Assembly: GCA_017558425.1 (NCBI GenBank)
Contig: JAFYVD010000063.1
Span: 1-26,421 of the forward strand
From: Clostridia bacterium
GTDB lineage: Bacteria; Bacillota_A; Clostridia; RUG12999
Length of the DNA: 26,421 nt
Reading direction: 5' to 3'
The number at the start of each line of letters is the position of its first letter. The first letter of the stretch is position 1. Made by a program: the position numbers and the translations under genes. The notes beneath the pieces are model-generated. The model was not told the DNA's origin, did no database searches, and worked only from the letters and a program-made list of their open reading frames with translations. Below, one piece after another: positions 1 to 8,226 of the stretch.

Positions 1-1
1 A

Positions 2-427
2 AATGTGCCGGGAATTGCCGGGTTTGGGGTTGCGGCAGAAGTTTTCGACCGTGAAAGTAGCTTCGAAAAGGTGGCGGAAATTAAAAAGGTCCTGACAGAA
101 AAAATTCTTGAACGAATTGATGATGTTACAATAAACGGCGGAGAAAATGCCATTCCGTATGTTTTGAACATGTCCTTTAAGGGCGTGAAATCAGAAGTGC
201 TGTTGCACAGCCTCGAATCAGCGAAAATAATGGTTTCGTCCGGCTCGGCGTGCTCATCAAACCATCCGTCGCCAAGCCATGTGCTTATGGCGATGGGTGT
301 GAAAAAAGAGTTGATTGACAGTTCGCTGAGACTTAGTTTTTCATCATTCAATTCGGTTGACCAGACCGAAACAGTTGCCGAAGAGTTGCGTCGCCAGGTG
401 GCGATTTTGAGAAAGGTTATGAGATAA
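2..427 (+). CDS. Cysteine desulfurase, C-terminal part (5' truncated by window)
   Basis: This is the C-terminal end of a PLP-dependent NifS/IscS-type cysteine desulfurase, which takes sulfur from L-cysteine as an enzyme persulfide for Fe-S clusters and tRNA thiolation. The reading frame is already open at the first base (Asn-Val-Pro-Gly-Ile-Ala-Gly-Phe-Gly), so the PLP-lysine half lies upstream of the window. The persulfide-carrying cysteine sits in the SSGSACSS motif, with the Cys codon at 251-253. The Arg-Leu-Ser-Phe segment typical of the small domain follows. The stop overlaps the next start (TAATG at 425-429), which indicates translational coupling with the Sua5/TsaC gene. Both products serve tRNA modification or cofactor supply. 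The family is clear; which paralogue it is (NifS, IscS or a tRNA-specific one) cannot be told from this fragment. Confidence 0.93.
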   Translation, partial: NVPGIAGFGVAAEVFDRESSFEKVAEIKKVLTEKILERIDDVTINGGENAIPYVLNMSFKGVKSEVLLHSLESAKIMVSSGSACSSNHPSPSHVLMAMGVKKELIDSSLRLSFSSFNSVDQTETVAEELRRQVAILRKVMR

Positions 428-1422
428 TGACAAAGATAATTTCAACCTCCCTGCAAGAGCTTGCCGAAGCCGGAGAGGTTATAAAATCGGGCGGGCTTGT
501 GATTTTTCCCACCGAAACGGTTTACGGTTTGGGTGCAGACGGATTAAACCCCGATGCGGTGAAAAATATTTTTCGGGCTAAAGGCAGACCGTCGGACAAT
601 CCACTTATTCTCCACGTTTCGGATATGGAAATGGCAGAGAAAATTGGCGAAATTAACCCGAACGCAAAAAAGATAATGGAGAAATTCTGGCCGGGACCAA
701 TTACGGTGATAGTTGCAAAAAAAGATGTTGTTCCCACTGAAGTTACTGCAGGGCTGGACACGGTGGCAATAAGAATGCCATCCAATCCGGTGGCGAAAAA
801 ACTGATAGAATTTGCACAAACTCCCGTTGCGGCACCAAGTGCCAATCTTTCGGGAAAACCGAGCCCTACGACATTCAGACACTCTTTCTGCGATATGAAC
901 GGCAGAGTGGATATGATAATTGACGGCGGTGATTGCGATATCGGGATAGAGTCCACGGTGGTGGACACCACTTCCACGCCGCCGACAGTGCTTCGACCGG
1001 GCGGAATTACAGCGGAAATGCTGGCGGAACTTTTCCCCGACGTTGAGGTGGAAGAACATAAAAAAGAAGGGACTGAAGGGTATACACCCAAAAGTCCCGG
1101 AATGAAATATAAGCATTATGCACCGGATGCGCAGGTGATTTTGTATACAACGGAAGATAAGCTTGCCGCTGACCTTGAAGAATTTAAAAAACAGGGCAAA
1201 AAAGTGGGGCTTTTCAAAAAAGACGACCTGGCTCTTTCGGCGGACATAGACATTTCGTGGGGGAATGATACCGCCGATCTGGCAAAACGGCTTTTCTGCT
1301 CGCTGCGCAGATTTGACGAGCTGGGCGCAGAAGTGATTTTGTGTCAACTGCCCGAAAAGTCGGGAATGTGGAGAGGCGTGTATAACAGACTTTATAAATC
1401 GGCAGGATTTGATGTGAGGTAA
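427..1422 (+). CDS. ywlC: L-threonylcarbamoyladenylate synthase (Sua5/YwlC type)
   Basis: The protein makes threonylcarbamoyl-AMP from threonine, bicarbonate and ATP, the first step of the t6A37 modification of ANN-decoding tRNAs, in the cytoplasm. At 331 aa it has the two-domain Sua5 form rather than the short TsaC form. The YrdC domain carries FPTETVYGLG (27-36), KGRPSDNPL (52-60), WPGPITV (88-94) and APSANLSG (136-143). The linker motif SPGMKYKHYAP (223-233) leads into the C-terminal Sua5 domain. The ATG overlaps the upstream stop by one base, and the next gene begins two bases after this stop, so the three genes form one transcription unit. Nothing in the protein looks damaged. The B. subtilis orthologue is YwlC. 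Confidence 0.95.
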   Translation: MTKIISTSLQELAEAGEVIKSGGLVIFPTETVYGLGADGLNPDAVKNIFRAKGRPSDNPLILHVSDMEMAEKIGEINPNAKKIMEKFWPGPITVIVAKKDVVPTEVTAGLDTVAIRMPSNPVAKKLIEFAQTPVAAPSANLSGKPSPTTFRHSFCDMNGRVDMIIDGGDCDIGIESTVVDTTSTPPTVLRPGGITAEMLAELFPDVEVEEHKKEGTEGYTPKSPGMKYKHYAPDAQVILYTTEDKLAADLEEFKKQGKKVGLFKKDDLALSADIDISWGNDTADLAKRLFCSLRRFDELGAEVILCQLPEKSGMWRGVYNRLYKSAGFDVR

Positions 1423-1424
1423 AT

Positions 1425-2372
1425 ATGAAAATTGTTCTTACAGACTGTAAAACAGTCACCAAAGGTGACGTTGACCTTTCCGTTTTTGACGCTATCGGCG
1501 AAACGGTGTATTATGATTTGACTCCGGCAGATAAACTTATCGAGCGTATTGCCGATGCGGATGCTGTAATATGCAACAAAACGGTTATCACAGCCGAGGT
1601 GATGGCGGCGGCAAAAAATTTAAAATATATCGGGCTTTTTGCCACAGGTTTCAATAATATTGACGTGGAATATGCAAATACCCACGGAATTACCGTCTGC
1701 AACGCAGGCAGCTATTCCACAAATGCGGTGGCTCAGCACGTTTTTGCCTGCGTTTTAAATCATACCAACCGAGTTGCCGACTATACTGATTTTGTAAATG
1801 ACGGCGGTTGGAAAAACAGCGAAACTTTTTCGCCGTTTATTTATCGTATGCAGGAGCTTGCCGGCAGAAAAATGGGTATTGTGGGTTACGGAGCCATAGG
1901 CAGAGAAGTTGCGAAAATCGCAAAAGCTTTTTCAATGGAAATTCTTGCCTACAAACGCACCCCGATTGTTGAGGAAGGTGTGAAATTTGTTGATCTTGAC
2001 ACCCTTGTTTCTGAAAGCGATTTTGTTACAGTTCACTGTCCGCTGAATAAAGAGTCGGAAAAAATGTTTAACGACGAGCTGTTTGCGAAATTCAAGGAGG
2101 GGGCTTTCTTTGTAAACACCGCCAGAGGTGGAGTGGTGGACGAACCGGCTCTTAAAAAAGCACTCCTTTCGGGAAAACTTTCAGGCGCGGCAATAGATGT
2201 TCTGACAACAGAACCGATGCCGAAGGACTGCGAGCTTGTTAACATTCCGGGGCTTTCGGTGACGCCGCACGTTGCGTGGGCACCGGTGGAAACCCGCCAG
2301 CGTCTTTTAGGCATTGTAACAGATAACCTGACTTCCTTTATTGCAGGCAGTCCAAAAAATGTGGTAAAATAA
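1425..2372 (+). CDS. D-isomer-specific 2-hydroxyacid dehydrogenase
   Basis: This is an NAD(P)-dependent oxidoreductase of the D-2-hydroxyacid dehydrogenase family (glycerate/hydroxypyruvate, lactate or phosphoglycerate type), 315 aa. The nucleotide-binding loop is GYGAIG (154-159) in the central Rossmann domain. The catalytic triad of the family is complete: Arg234 in NTARGG, Glu263 in TTEP and His282 in TPHVAWA. There is no ACT or other regulatory extension, which argues against a long-form SerA. The length and the sequence around His282 fit glycerate dehydrogenase-like members, but the substrate cannot be fixed from sequence. It follows the Sua5 gene with a two-base gap, so it is co-transcribed. 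A 2-hydroxyacid oxidase complex lies 17 kb downstream, but no functional link is shown. Confidence 0.9.
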   Translation: MKIVLTDCKTVTKGDVDLSVFDAIGETVYYDLTPADKLIERIADADAVICNKTVITAEVMAAAKNLKYIGLFATGFNNIDVEYANTHGITVCNAGSYSTNAVAQHVFACVLNHTNRVADYTDFVNDGGWKNSETFSPFIYRMQELAGRKMGIVGYGAIGREVAKIAKAFSMEILAYKRTPIVEEGVKFVDLDTLVSESDFVTVHCPLNKESEKMFNDELFAKFKEGAFFVNTARGGVVDEPALKKALLSGKLSGAAIDVLTTEPMPKDCELVNIPGLSVTPHVAWAPVETRQRLLGIVTDNLTSFIAGSPKNVVK

Positions 2373-2423
2373 CAAGGCTGATTTTTGTGAATTTTGCACA
2401 TTATAATAAAGATTTTTTTGGGA

Positions 2424-2429
2424 TATAAT
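2424..2429 (+). promoter_or_regulatory. Possible -10 box for the Gfo/Idh/MocA gene
   Basis: A perfect TATAAT hexamer lies 22 bases upstream of the chosen ATG, in a 79-base gap after the preceding operon. I see no good -35 hexamer at 16-18 bases, so this is only a candidate. Read-through from the upstream genes is equally possible because no terminator is visible in the gap. Confidence 0.3.
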
Positions 2430-2451
2430 TGAAGTTGAAAGGGTGAAAAAT

Positions 2452-3495
2452 ATGAGAAAAATAAAATGGGGCGTAATAGGTTGTGGCGGCATTGCCGACA
2501 GAAGAACTCTTCCGGGTATGATGTTGGCGGAAAATGCCGAACTTATCGCCGTAATGGATGCAAATCCCGAAGCAGCAGAAAAAGTAAAAGAAAAATATGG
2601 GGCAAAATATGCCTTCACAACTGCCGCAGAACTTTTGGCGGTGGAAGAAATTGAAGCGGTATACATTGCGTCGCCTGTGGCATATCACATTGACCAGGCA
2701 ACTGCGGCGGCAAAAGCAAAAAAACATATTTTGCTTGAAAAACCGCTTGCGCTGACAGCAGAGGAATCGGAAAAAGTTGCACAGATTTGCAAAGATAACG
2801 GTGTGAAGTTGGGCGCAGGTCTTATGATGCGCTTCCATACATATCATCAGATGATGAAACAACTTGTTGATGAAGGCAAGCTTGGCGAGATTGTATCGAT
2901 GCGCGGTCAGCTTACCTGCTGGTATCCCGATATGCCCGGCAACTGGCGTCAGCAGATGGCAACATCGGGCGGTGGTGCGCTGATGGATATGGGAATTCAT
3001 TGCATTGACCTTATTCAGTACATTTCGGGGCTTAAAGTGAAAGAGGTTGCTTCTTTCGCCGGAACGCAGGTGTTTGACTACGAGGTTGAAGACGGCGGAG
3101 CTGTTATAATGAGAATGGAGAATGGTGCAACGGCTTATGTGGATGCGAACTTTAACATTCCCGATGATGCGGCTGTCTGCAAACTTGAAATTTACGGAAC
3201 TCAGGGAAGCATATTTGCGGAAGGAACAATCGGTCAGGTGGAAGGCGGCAATGTAAAGGTGACCATCTGCGGCGACCAGGGCGCATATAATGCGGCTCAG
3301 GACAGAGCCGGTGCGGAATCCTATGTGATGTCTGCTCAGTTAGGAAATATGTATACAAAAGAAATTGAGGCGTTTGGTAACTGCATAATTGAAGATTTTG
3401 CCGAACCCATTTCAGCAGAAGATGCAATTTTCGACCAGAAAATTGTTGAAGCGGCATACCAATCCAATAAAACAGGAAAAGTTATTAAATTATAA
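2452..3495 (+). CDS. Gfo/Idh/MocA family NAD(P)-dependent oxidoreductase
   Basis: This is a sugar- or inositol-type dehydrogenase of 347 aa. The N-terminal Rossmann fold has the dinucleotide motif GVIGCGGIA (7-15). The family signature EKPLALT (96-102) carries the conserved Lys. The C-terminal half has the GGGALMDMGIHCIDL stretch (173-187), whose Asp and His are usual substrate-site residues. The substrate cannot be predicted. I chose ATG 2452 rather than the in-frame GTG at 2443: the purine-rich GAAAGGG (2437-2443) gives about 8 bases of spacing to the ATG but would overlap the GTG. The gene stands alone between a 79-base gap and a strong terminator. It might handle sugars released by the glycosidases further downstream, which is inference only. 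Confidence 0.92.
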   Translation: MRKIKWGVIGCGGIADRRTLPGMMLAENAELIAVMDANPEAAEKVKEKYGAKYAFTTAAELLAVEEIEAVYIASPVAYHIDQATAAAKAKKHILLEKPLALTAEESEKVAQICKDNGVKLGAGLMMRFHTYHQMMKQLVDEGKLGEIVSMRGQLTCWYPDMPGNWRQQMATSGGGALMDMGIHCIDLIQYISGLKVKEVASFAGTQVFDYEVEDGGAVIMRMENGATAYVDANFNIPDDAAVCKLEIYGTQGSIFAEGTIGQVEGGNVKVTICGDQGAYNAAQDRAGAESYVMSAQLGNMYTKEIEAFGNCIIEDFAEPISAEDAIFDQKIVEAAYQSNKTGKVIKL

Positions 3496-3497
3496 TT

Positions 3498-3533
3498 AAC
3501 CCCCTGAATGCAAAGCGTTCGGGGGTTTTGTTT
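3498..3533 (+). terminator. Rho-independent terminator after the Gfo/Idh/MocA gene
   Basis: AACCCCC plus GAA pairs with TTC plus GGGGGTT, with one bulged T and a short loop, followed by TTTTGTTT. It begins three bases after the stop codon. Confidence 0.9.
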
Positions 3534-3682
3534 ATCATATCGTTCTGCAAAAACGCACGGAATACGGGCTGATTTTAGGGCGTGGAAATGTGGACGAAAT
3601 GAATCTGCAAAATTATTATTTTTTTTGTTTAAGTTAGCCAAAAAAACGTTTGCATTTTTGTTCAAAAAAAACATTGCAATCT
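3534..3682. other. Intergenic, no gene recognised
   Basis: This is the first part of the 490-base gap between the terminator at 3498 and the start codon at 4024. It is AT-rich with poly-A/T tracts near 3615-3670. I see no coding pattern, RNA gene or repeat. A short frame open over 3508-3699 has no ribosome binding site and does not read like a protein. The rest of the gap (3683-4023) holds a candidate promoter and a structured leader, listed separately. Confidence 0.6.
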
Positions 3683-3710
3683 TTGTAACAAAATGGTAAC
3701 ATTATAGTAT
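3683..3710 (+). promoter_or_regulatory. Candidate promoter for the tandem secreted-protein operon
   Basis: TTGTAA (3683-3688) and TAGTAT (3705-3710) are 16 bases apart. An alternative pair is TTGCAA (3674-3679) with TAACAT (3697-3702), 17 bases apart. Either would start a leader of roughly 300 nt ahead of the ATG at 4024. Confidence 0.5.
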
Positions 3711-3828
3711 GCCATATATAGGTACGAAAATGGTTAAAAACCAAAGCATTAACGTGCTATACCACATAAGTGGCGGTTTTTGATATTCTGCGTTTTGCCG
3801 TGCCGCAACCATGGCGGAAAAGCAGAAT
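3711..3828 (+). ncRNA. Structured 5' leader (putative cis-regulatory RNA)
   Basis: Directly after the candidate promoter lies a compact nest of pairings. GCCA (3711-3714) pairs with TGGC (3771-3774) and encloses GGTA (3721-3724) with TACC (3760-3763). These enclose two hairpins: TGGTT/AACCA (3731-3743) and AGCA/TGCT (3745-3758). A competing hairpin CCAC-ATAA-GTGG (3762-3773) cannot form at the same time as the outer helices. A second, longer hairpin follows: ATTCTGC (3785-3791) with GCAGAAT (3822-3828), extended inward by TTTT/AAAA and CCG/CGG with single-base bulges. I do not recognise a known riboswitch class; the conserved cores of c-di-GMP-I, purine and other common classes are absent. 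The individual helices are short, so this needs comparative support. Confidence 0.4.
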
Positions 3829-4023
3829 GTAATTTTCGCATATCCATCATCGCAACAGGTGGAGTGCAGGTTCGTGAAGTTTGGTGGTCTGAAACGCAAT
3901 TGCCGGAACATCAAAAGCGAACAACGTTTTCTCCGGATTCGTGTGTCGAACCGCAACGACAAAAGAAAAGGGGAGGTTTACGTGCTTTATATGGATAAAA
4001 TTAAAAAAATGGAGGAAAACACC

Positions 4024-5703
4024 ATGAGAACAAAAAGATTTTTGTCACTTGTGCTTGCAGTTGCAATGCTGGGCACAATGGCAATCTCAGCTTCTGCTGC
4101 AGAAACATCTAAAATTTATCTGACAGATGATTTTCCTGAGTCGGTTTACACAAACGGCAACACATTATTAGCTGCAGGCGGAATGGGTTCATTCAACGAC
4201 GCCGGAAAATTTACTTTCAAGGGTTTTGACGTTGATGGCGACCCTGAAACAAGCGACACAAAAACAAGCGACTTTCGTATTAACGGTAACAGCGGTGCTT
4301 ATTGGTCTAAATCCGGTAGCTATGCAGGTGCATATGCCGTAACTCCTGACCGTCTCCGTCAGCTTGGTATTTCTTATTACTACACAAACTGGAACTCCGG
4401 TGGTTTGTGGGGATTCTCAACAAACTCCCTTGGTCACAATGCACTGTACGCCAAACAGGGAACAGGCTCTTTTAAAAGTAGTTTCCACTGCTTATACAGA
4501 ATCCTTCCCGAAAGATGGTTGTCAGAAGCTGATGAAGCACTTGTATTTACAACTGAAATTGAACCGATAGCTACTACATACACATTAACAGGTACTTCGT
4601 TTCAAATGTCTACAACAGGACATCTTTATTATCTTCAGGCATCAACTGTAGTTGATGGTGCAGCTACTAACATCAAAACAACCGGTGTGTCAACTGCATT
4701 TGCTAAAACTGAAACTGTTGTTGATGCAGAAGCAGGAACAAAAGAAATTTCATGGACAACTAAAGTTGGCGGCGTAGAAGTTCCTCAGTCAGATTGTGGC
4801 AAAGTTTTTAACTACACAACAGTTTTAAGCTATAAAGACGATGCAACTCTCACACGTCAGAACTATGTTGACGGTGTTGCCCTTGGAAGTCCTGTAGATG
4901 TTGAAGGTAACGCTGTTGAAAGTTACGACTTTATGGCTGACAGACCTTGGGGTTATAAAGCTGCAAATGCAAAACTTTATTCTCTCAGCACTGCAGCAGG
5001 TGCATTCAATGTTACAAGAACTTCAACAGGTCTTGTTCCCACATCCGCAACTTCCATTCCCGTTAAATTCTCTCAGCCCGTTGATGCAGCTACATACGAT
5101 GCAGATGCTGTTACAATCACAGGCGTATCTGATGACAAAACAACAACTCTTGTAAACGGCAAAGACTTTGAACTTACAGCTCTTACAGAAGTTGTTGAAG
5201 GTAGCGAAATTTACTCAACAACAAACATCATCTTAAATACAGAGCTTGAAGAAGCTACAGATTATACAATCACATTCCCCGCTGAAATTTGCAACACAGC
5301 AGCAATTTCTCTCGGCGCTTATAACACAATCAATTTCTCAACTCCTACACCCGAAGTTAAATTAAACGCTTTCGACGTGATTAAAGGTTGGGGAACAGAT
5401 GCTGAAGCTGTTGCAGAAGAATTTGTGGCAGACGGCTCACTTCAGACTGCAAAACTTGCACTTGAAAACACTACTGAAGAAGCTAAAAACGTAGCTGTTA
5501 TCTATGCAGTATACGGCAATAATGGTCAGCTTAAAGAGGTTGTTTATGCTGATGACAGGATTGCAGCTCTTTCTGAAACAGAAATCACAGCAGGTACAAC
5601 ACTTACTGATGAAGGTACTGTTAAAGCGTTCGTTTGGGACGGCATTTCTTCTCTGAAACCTTATTCTAAGGAAACAGTTAAGACAATTGCCGCAGCGCAG
5701 TAA
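4024..5703 (+). CDS. Secreted protein with Ig-like (SbsA/Big_5-type) domain, paralogue A
   Basis: This is an exported protein of 559 aa with no recognised enzymatic function. The start is set by GGAGG (4011-4015) 8 bases before ATG 4024, immediately followed by a classical signal peptide (MRTKR, a hydrophobic core and an Ala-Ser-Ala cleavage site near residue 25). The frame is open upstream to 3811, but that part reads like leader RNA, not protein. Residues about 26-330 form a beta-rich domain rich in Gly, Ser, Thr and Tyr. Residues about 335-442 are a bacterial Ig-like module with VKFSQPVDAATYDADAVTI and a FSTPTP end. Residues 443-559 form a C-terminal domain. No SLH, LPXTG or membrane anchor is visible. 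The next gene, 18 bases on, is a paralogue with the same domain order. The codons are strongly biased (ACA, GCT, GAA, CTT), which suggests high expression. Confidence 0.85.
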   Translation: MRTKRFLSLVLAVAMLGTMAISASAAETSKIYLTDDFPESVYTNGNTLLAAGGMGSFNDAGKFTFKGFDVDGDPETSDTKTSDFRINGNSGAYWSKSGSYAGAYAVTPDRLRQLGISYYYTNWNSGGLWGFSTNSLGHNALYAKQGTGSFKSSFHCLYRILPERWLSEADEALVFTTEIEPIATTYTLTGTSFQMSTTGHLYYLQASTVVDGAATNIKTTGVSTAFAKTETVVDAEAGTKEISWTTKVGGVEVPQSDCGKVFNYTTVLSYKDDATLTRQNYVDGVALGSPVDVEGNAVESYDFMADRPWGYKAANAKLYSLSTAAGAFNVTRTSTGLVPTSATSIPVKFSQPVDAATYDADAVTITGVSDDKTTTLVNGKDFELTALTEVVEGSEIYSTTNIILNTELEEATDYTITFPAEICNTAAISLGAYNTINFSTPTPEVKLNAFDVIKGWGTDAEAVAEEFVADGSLQTAKLALENTTEEAKNVAVIYAVYGNNGQLKEVVYADDRIAALSETEITAGTTLTDEGTVKAFVWDGISSLKPYSKETVKTIAAAQ

Positions 5704-5721
5704 TAAAGGAGGGCGACTTAA

Positions 5722-7290
5722 ATGAAAAAAATGATTAAAATTTTATCTCTCGTACTCGCTCTCGCGATGGTACTTGGTATGACAGCTTTTGCTGACGGTA
5801 CAGTTTACTATGTTCAGAAATTCGAATATGAAGATGTTGCTGATATGCTGTCCAAAGACTTTGGTCACTATAGTTTCGGTAAAGTTAACTTTGCAACCAC
5901 AACAAAGCTTCTTGCAGCTAAAGAACAAAACCCCGGAAAGAAAATGTTTACACTCACTTCTTCTGAAGGTAACACCTCTACAGGCAACTCCGAACTTTGG
6001 ACAACTGCAGATGGTGTAAGAATGTTCGGTCAGCTTCGCAAAAGCAATAGCTGGGGCGCAAACATTTACGTTCTTGAAAATGCATGGAATATGTATAAAA
6101 ATCCGAACGAAATCTTCGTAGTTTCCTTCGATGCTCTTACAGAAGGTGTCGCAAACGACACTACTAAAACAGAAGGTTATGGTTACATTAAACTTTATAC
6201 CAGATCTAAATCTGCAGATGATGGTTCTTTCACAGACGGCGAATACAGCATCGGTGGTCTTTACAAAATCGCCTATAAAGCTGCAGTTGAAGATGACCCC
6301 ACAACAGAAAATGATGAAACAAAAGCTGCTGTAGATTCCTACTTCACATATGGTTTCTATCCTAAACTTACTCACGGTTCCGGCGTAGTACATAAAACAT
6401 TACAGCCCAACCGTGTTTACAGAATTGCACAGGGTTTATTCCTGAAAGACGGTGCTGAATCTGAAGATACAGCTTATTCTGTAAGAAGAAATACTCTTGA
6501 TGGTGTTAAGGTAAGCAACACAGACAACTCTGATAATGCAGCTGTAGGTAAACCCATCATTGAAGCTCTTAACATTCAGAATCGTTTTAACCTTAATTTC
6601 TCATACGGCAACATAAGAATGTACACAATCAGTAAAAATGCTGAAGATTTCAACGTTTCAACTGCAGTAACAGAAGATGTTTCCACAATGAACGAAAAAA
6701 TCACAGTTAAATTCTCTCAGCCCGTTTCTCCTGCTACATTTGATAAAACAGCTGTAACAGTTTCCGAAAATGGTGTTGCTCTCGAAGCTGCTGATTACAC
6801 AGTTTCCGATGTAAGAGAAGTTATTGCTGACGGCAAAATCTGGTCTGAAGCAGATATCACTCTCGACCTCGATTACGATTCAACTTACGAAGTTGCTTTC
6901 CCCGCATCAGTTTCCAACGAAATGCTTATGAAACTCGGCGAAAACAACACTGTAACTTTCTCCACTGAAACAGCTCCTACATTCGACATCAGCATTGCTG
7001 CTAACGAAGGTCTCTCTGCAGCAGGTGCAGCAGTTGAAGCAGGTGCTATGGCTGGAAAAACAGTTTATTTCACAGCTAACGCTGCAAACACAACAGGCAG
7101 AGCAGTTAAAGGTGAAATTGCTATCGGTATCTACGATGGCGAAGGCAAACTTGTTAAAGTTGCTTCTGCAAACAAAGGCTTTGAAAATGCAGGTTCTGTA
7201 GCTTTCTCAGCAGCTTTCAAAATGGAAGCAGGCTACACAGCAAAAGCTTTTGTTAAAGGCACAACTGCTGAAAAAGTATTCGGCAACTAA
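5722..7290 (+). CDS. Secreted protein with Ig-like (SbsA/Big_5-type) domain, paralogue B
   Basis: This exported protein has 522 aa and the same layout as its upstream neighbour. The signal peptide covers residues 1 to about 25 (MKKMIK, hydrophobic core, Ala-Phe-Ala). A beta-rich N-terminal domain follows, opening with VYYVQKFEYEDV. The Ig-like module at about 313-416 contains VKFSQPVSPATFDKTAVTV and ends at TFSTETAPTF. A C-terminal domain at 417-522 ends with KAFVKGTTAEKVFGN. The matching VKFSQPV and closing VTFST/INFST strands show that the two proteins are paralogues. AAAGGAGGG (5705-5713) is the ribosome binding site. The gene shares the upstream promoter and ends at a strong terminator, so this is a two-gene operon. 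No wall-anchoring motif is visible. It may be a structural or adhesive surface component; no enzymatic role is supported. Confidence 0.85.
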   Translation: MKKMIKILSLVLALAMVLGMTAFADGTVYYVQKFEYEDVADMLSKDFGHYSFGKVNFATTTKLLAAKEQNPGKKMFTLTSSEGNTSTGNSELWTTADGVRMFGQLRKSNSWGANIYVLENAWNMYKNPNEIFVVSFDALTEGVANDTTKTEGYGYIKLYTRSKSADDGSFTDGEYSIGGLYKIAYKAAVEDDPTTENDETKAAVDSYFTYGFYPKLTHGSGVVHKTLQPNRVYRIAQGLFLKDGAESEDTAYSVRRNTLDGVKVSNTDNSDNAAVGKPIIEALNIQNRFNLNFSYGNIRMYTISKNAEDFNVSTAVTEDVSTMNEKITVKFSQPVSPATFDKTAVTVSENGVALEAADYTVSDVREVIADGKIWSEADITLDLDYDSTYEVAFPASVSNEMLMKLGENNTVTFSTETAPTFDISIAANEGLSAAGAAVEAGAMAGKTVYFTANAANTTGRAVKGEIAIGIYDGEGKLVKVASANKGFENAGSVAFSAAFKMEAGYTAKAFVKGTTAEKVFGN

Positions 7291-7302
7291 TTACTACATA
7301 AG

Positions 7303-7330
7303 AAAGACGGGCTCTGCCCGTCTTTTTTTT
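7303..7330 (+). terminator. Rho-independent terminator after paralogue B
   Basis: AAAGACGGGC, loop TCT, then GCCCGTCTTT form a perfect stem, followed by a run of T. It begins 12 bases after the stop. Confidence 0.95.
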
Positions 7331-7361
7331 ATTTAATTGCGGACCGTCAATGTGTGTAACT

Positions 7362-7407
7362 ACAAAAAATAACCCGAACAACAGCCGTTGTTCGGGTTAT
7401 TTTTATT
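7362..7407 (-). terminator. Terminator of the HAD hydrolase gene (can act on both strands)
   Basis: An 18-bp perfect stem (7365-7382 with 7387-7404) encloses the tetraloop AGCC. Its flanks are A on one side and T on the other, so on either strand the stem ends in a U tract. On the minus strand it overlaps the stop codon of the HAD gene. It insulates the convergent gene ends. Confidence 0.93.
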
Positions 7408-8209
7408 CTTTATCTAATTTGCTCACAATGTCCGCAAGGACGTGGTCGTGAAGGGGCACTGTTAAGTTATTGCAATGCTTGAGAAGCAGGGGAGAACCAT
7501 CTGCAACCGCATATCCCACATCTGCCGCCTGCAGAAATTCAATATCATTTTCGTTGTCGCCAACGGCAATGACTTTGTGCTTGTTTCCGAGGATTTCTTT
7601 AAGTTTCGGGAGGGCAGTTCCTTTGTTTGTACCTTTTGACAAAAGCTCGTAAAGCCAGGAAGCGCTCTGTGAAAACTGAAAATCTTTAAAATATGGTTGC
7701 TTTGAGATGTGACCGCGCACTGTGGACATATATTCATCCGTCATAGCAAACACGATTTTCAGCCAGGGACGAGCAACCGATTCGGGCGAATCAACCTTTT
7801 CAAACATATCGGAAAGCTGTCGATATCTCTCCATGTTTCCGGGGATATCGGTAACAAGATAAAGCCCGGTCGGGGTGTTGATTTCTATGTTGGTGAGGGG
7901 ACAATTTTCCATAACGTCATAAATTATATCTTCTACCGATTGGTCCAGCGGCGACATCCAGAGATATTTGTTCTCGGAATAATCGTAAATTGCGGTGCCG
8001 TTATAGGAAATTATGGGTGCATTCGGGCGGAGCTGGTCAATTATCATCTGCGTAACAGGGACTTGCCTGCCTGTGGCATATGTAAAAGTGCCGCCGTTTT
8101 CCATAAAATATTTTGCAGCCGCTTTGTTTTCCTCACTGATTTTCCAGGAATAGTCAACAAGTGTGCCGTCAATGTCGGTAATTAAAAGGATGTTTTCGAA
8201 TTTTTTCAT
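7403..8209 (-). CDS. HAD-superfamily (Cof-type) hydrolase
   Basis: This is a cytoplasmic phosphatase of the Cof/YidA group, 268 aa. Motif I is ITDIDGTLVD, with the nucleophile Asp12 and the acid Asp14. Motif II is the SYNGT stretch near residue 90. The late Lys is in KGTNKGTAL, and motif IV is GDNENDIEFL (217-226). The IIB-type cap lies between motifs II and III. Substrates in this family are sugar phosphates, flavin phosphates or other phosphoesters, and none can be chosen from sequence. AGGGGGA on the minus strand just upstream of the ATG is the ribosome binding site. The gene follows rpsT on the same strand with a terminator between them, so expression is probably partly by read-through or from an unseen promoter. 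Confidence 0.92.
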   Translation of the reverse strand: MKKFENILLITDIDGTLVDYSWKISEENKAAAKYFMENGGTFTYATGRQVPVTQMIIDQLRPNAPIISYNGTAIYDYSENKYLWMSPLDQSVEDIIYDVMENCPLTNIEINTPTGLYLVTDIPGNMERYRQLSDMFEKVDSPESVARPWLKIVFAMTDEYMSTVRGHISKQPYFKDFQFSQSASWLYELLSKGTNKGTALPKLKEILGNKHKVIAVGDNENDIEFLQAADVGYAVADGSPLLLKHCNNLTVPLHDHVLADIVSKLDKE

Positions 8210-8226
8210 AACTTCCCCCTGAAAAT

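Noticed and set aside
544..1347. 267-codon open frame on the minus strand
   Set aside because: It is antisense to the well-conserved Sua5 gene, with no family resemblance or start signal.
3711..3828. c-di-GMP-I or other known riboswitch
   Set aside because: The conserved core bases of the GEMM motif and of the purine, SAM, TPP and cobalamin classes are not present in this leader.
3811..4023. In-frame N-terminal extension of secreted protein A
   Set aside because: It has no ribosome binding site at 3811, reads as composition-poor sequence over predicted RNA hairpins, and would bury the signal peptide. GGAGG and the signal peptide fix ATG 4024.
7709..8185. 158-codon plus-strand frame
   Set aside because: It is antisense to the HAD hydrolase gene, whose motifs are complete; no domain or ribosome binding site supports it.
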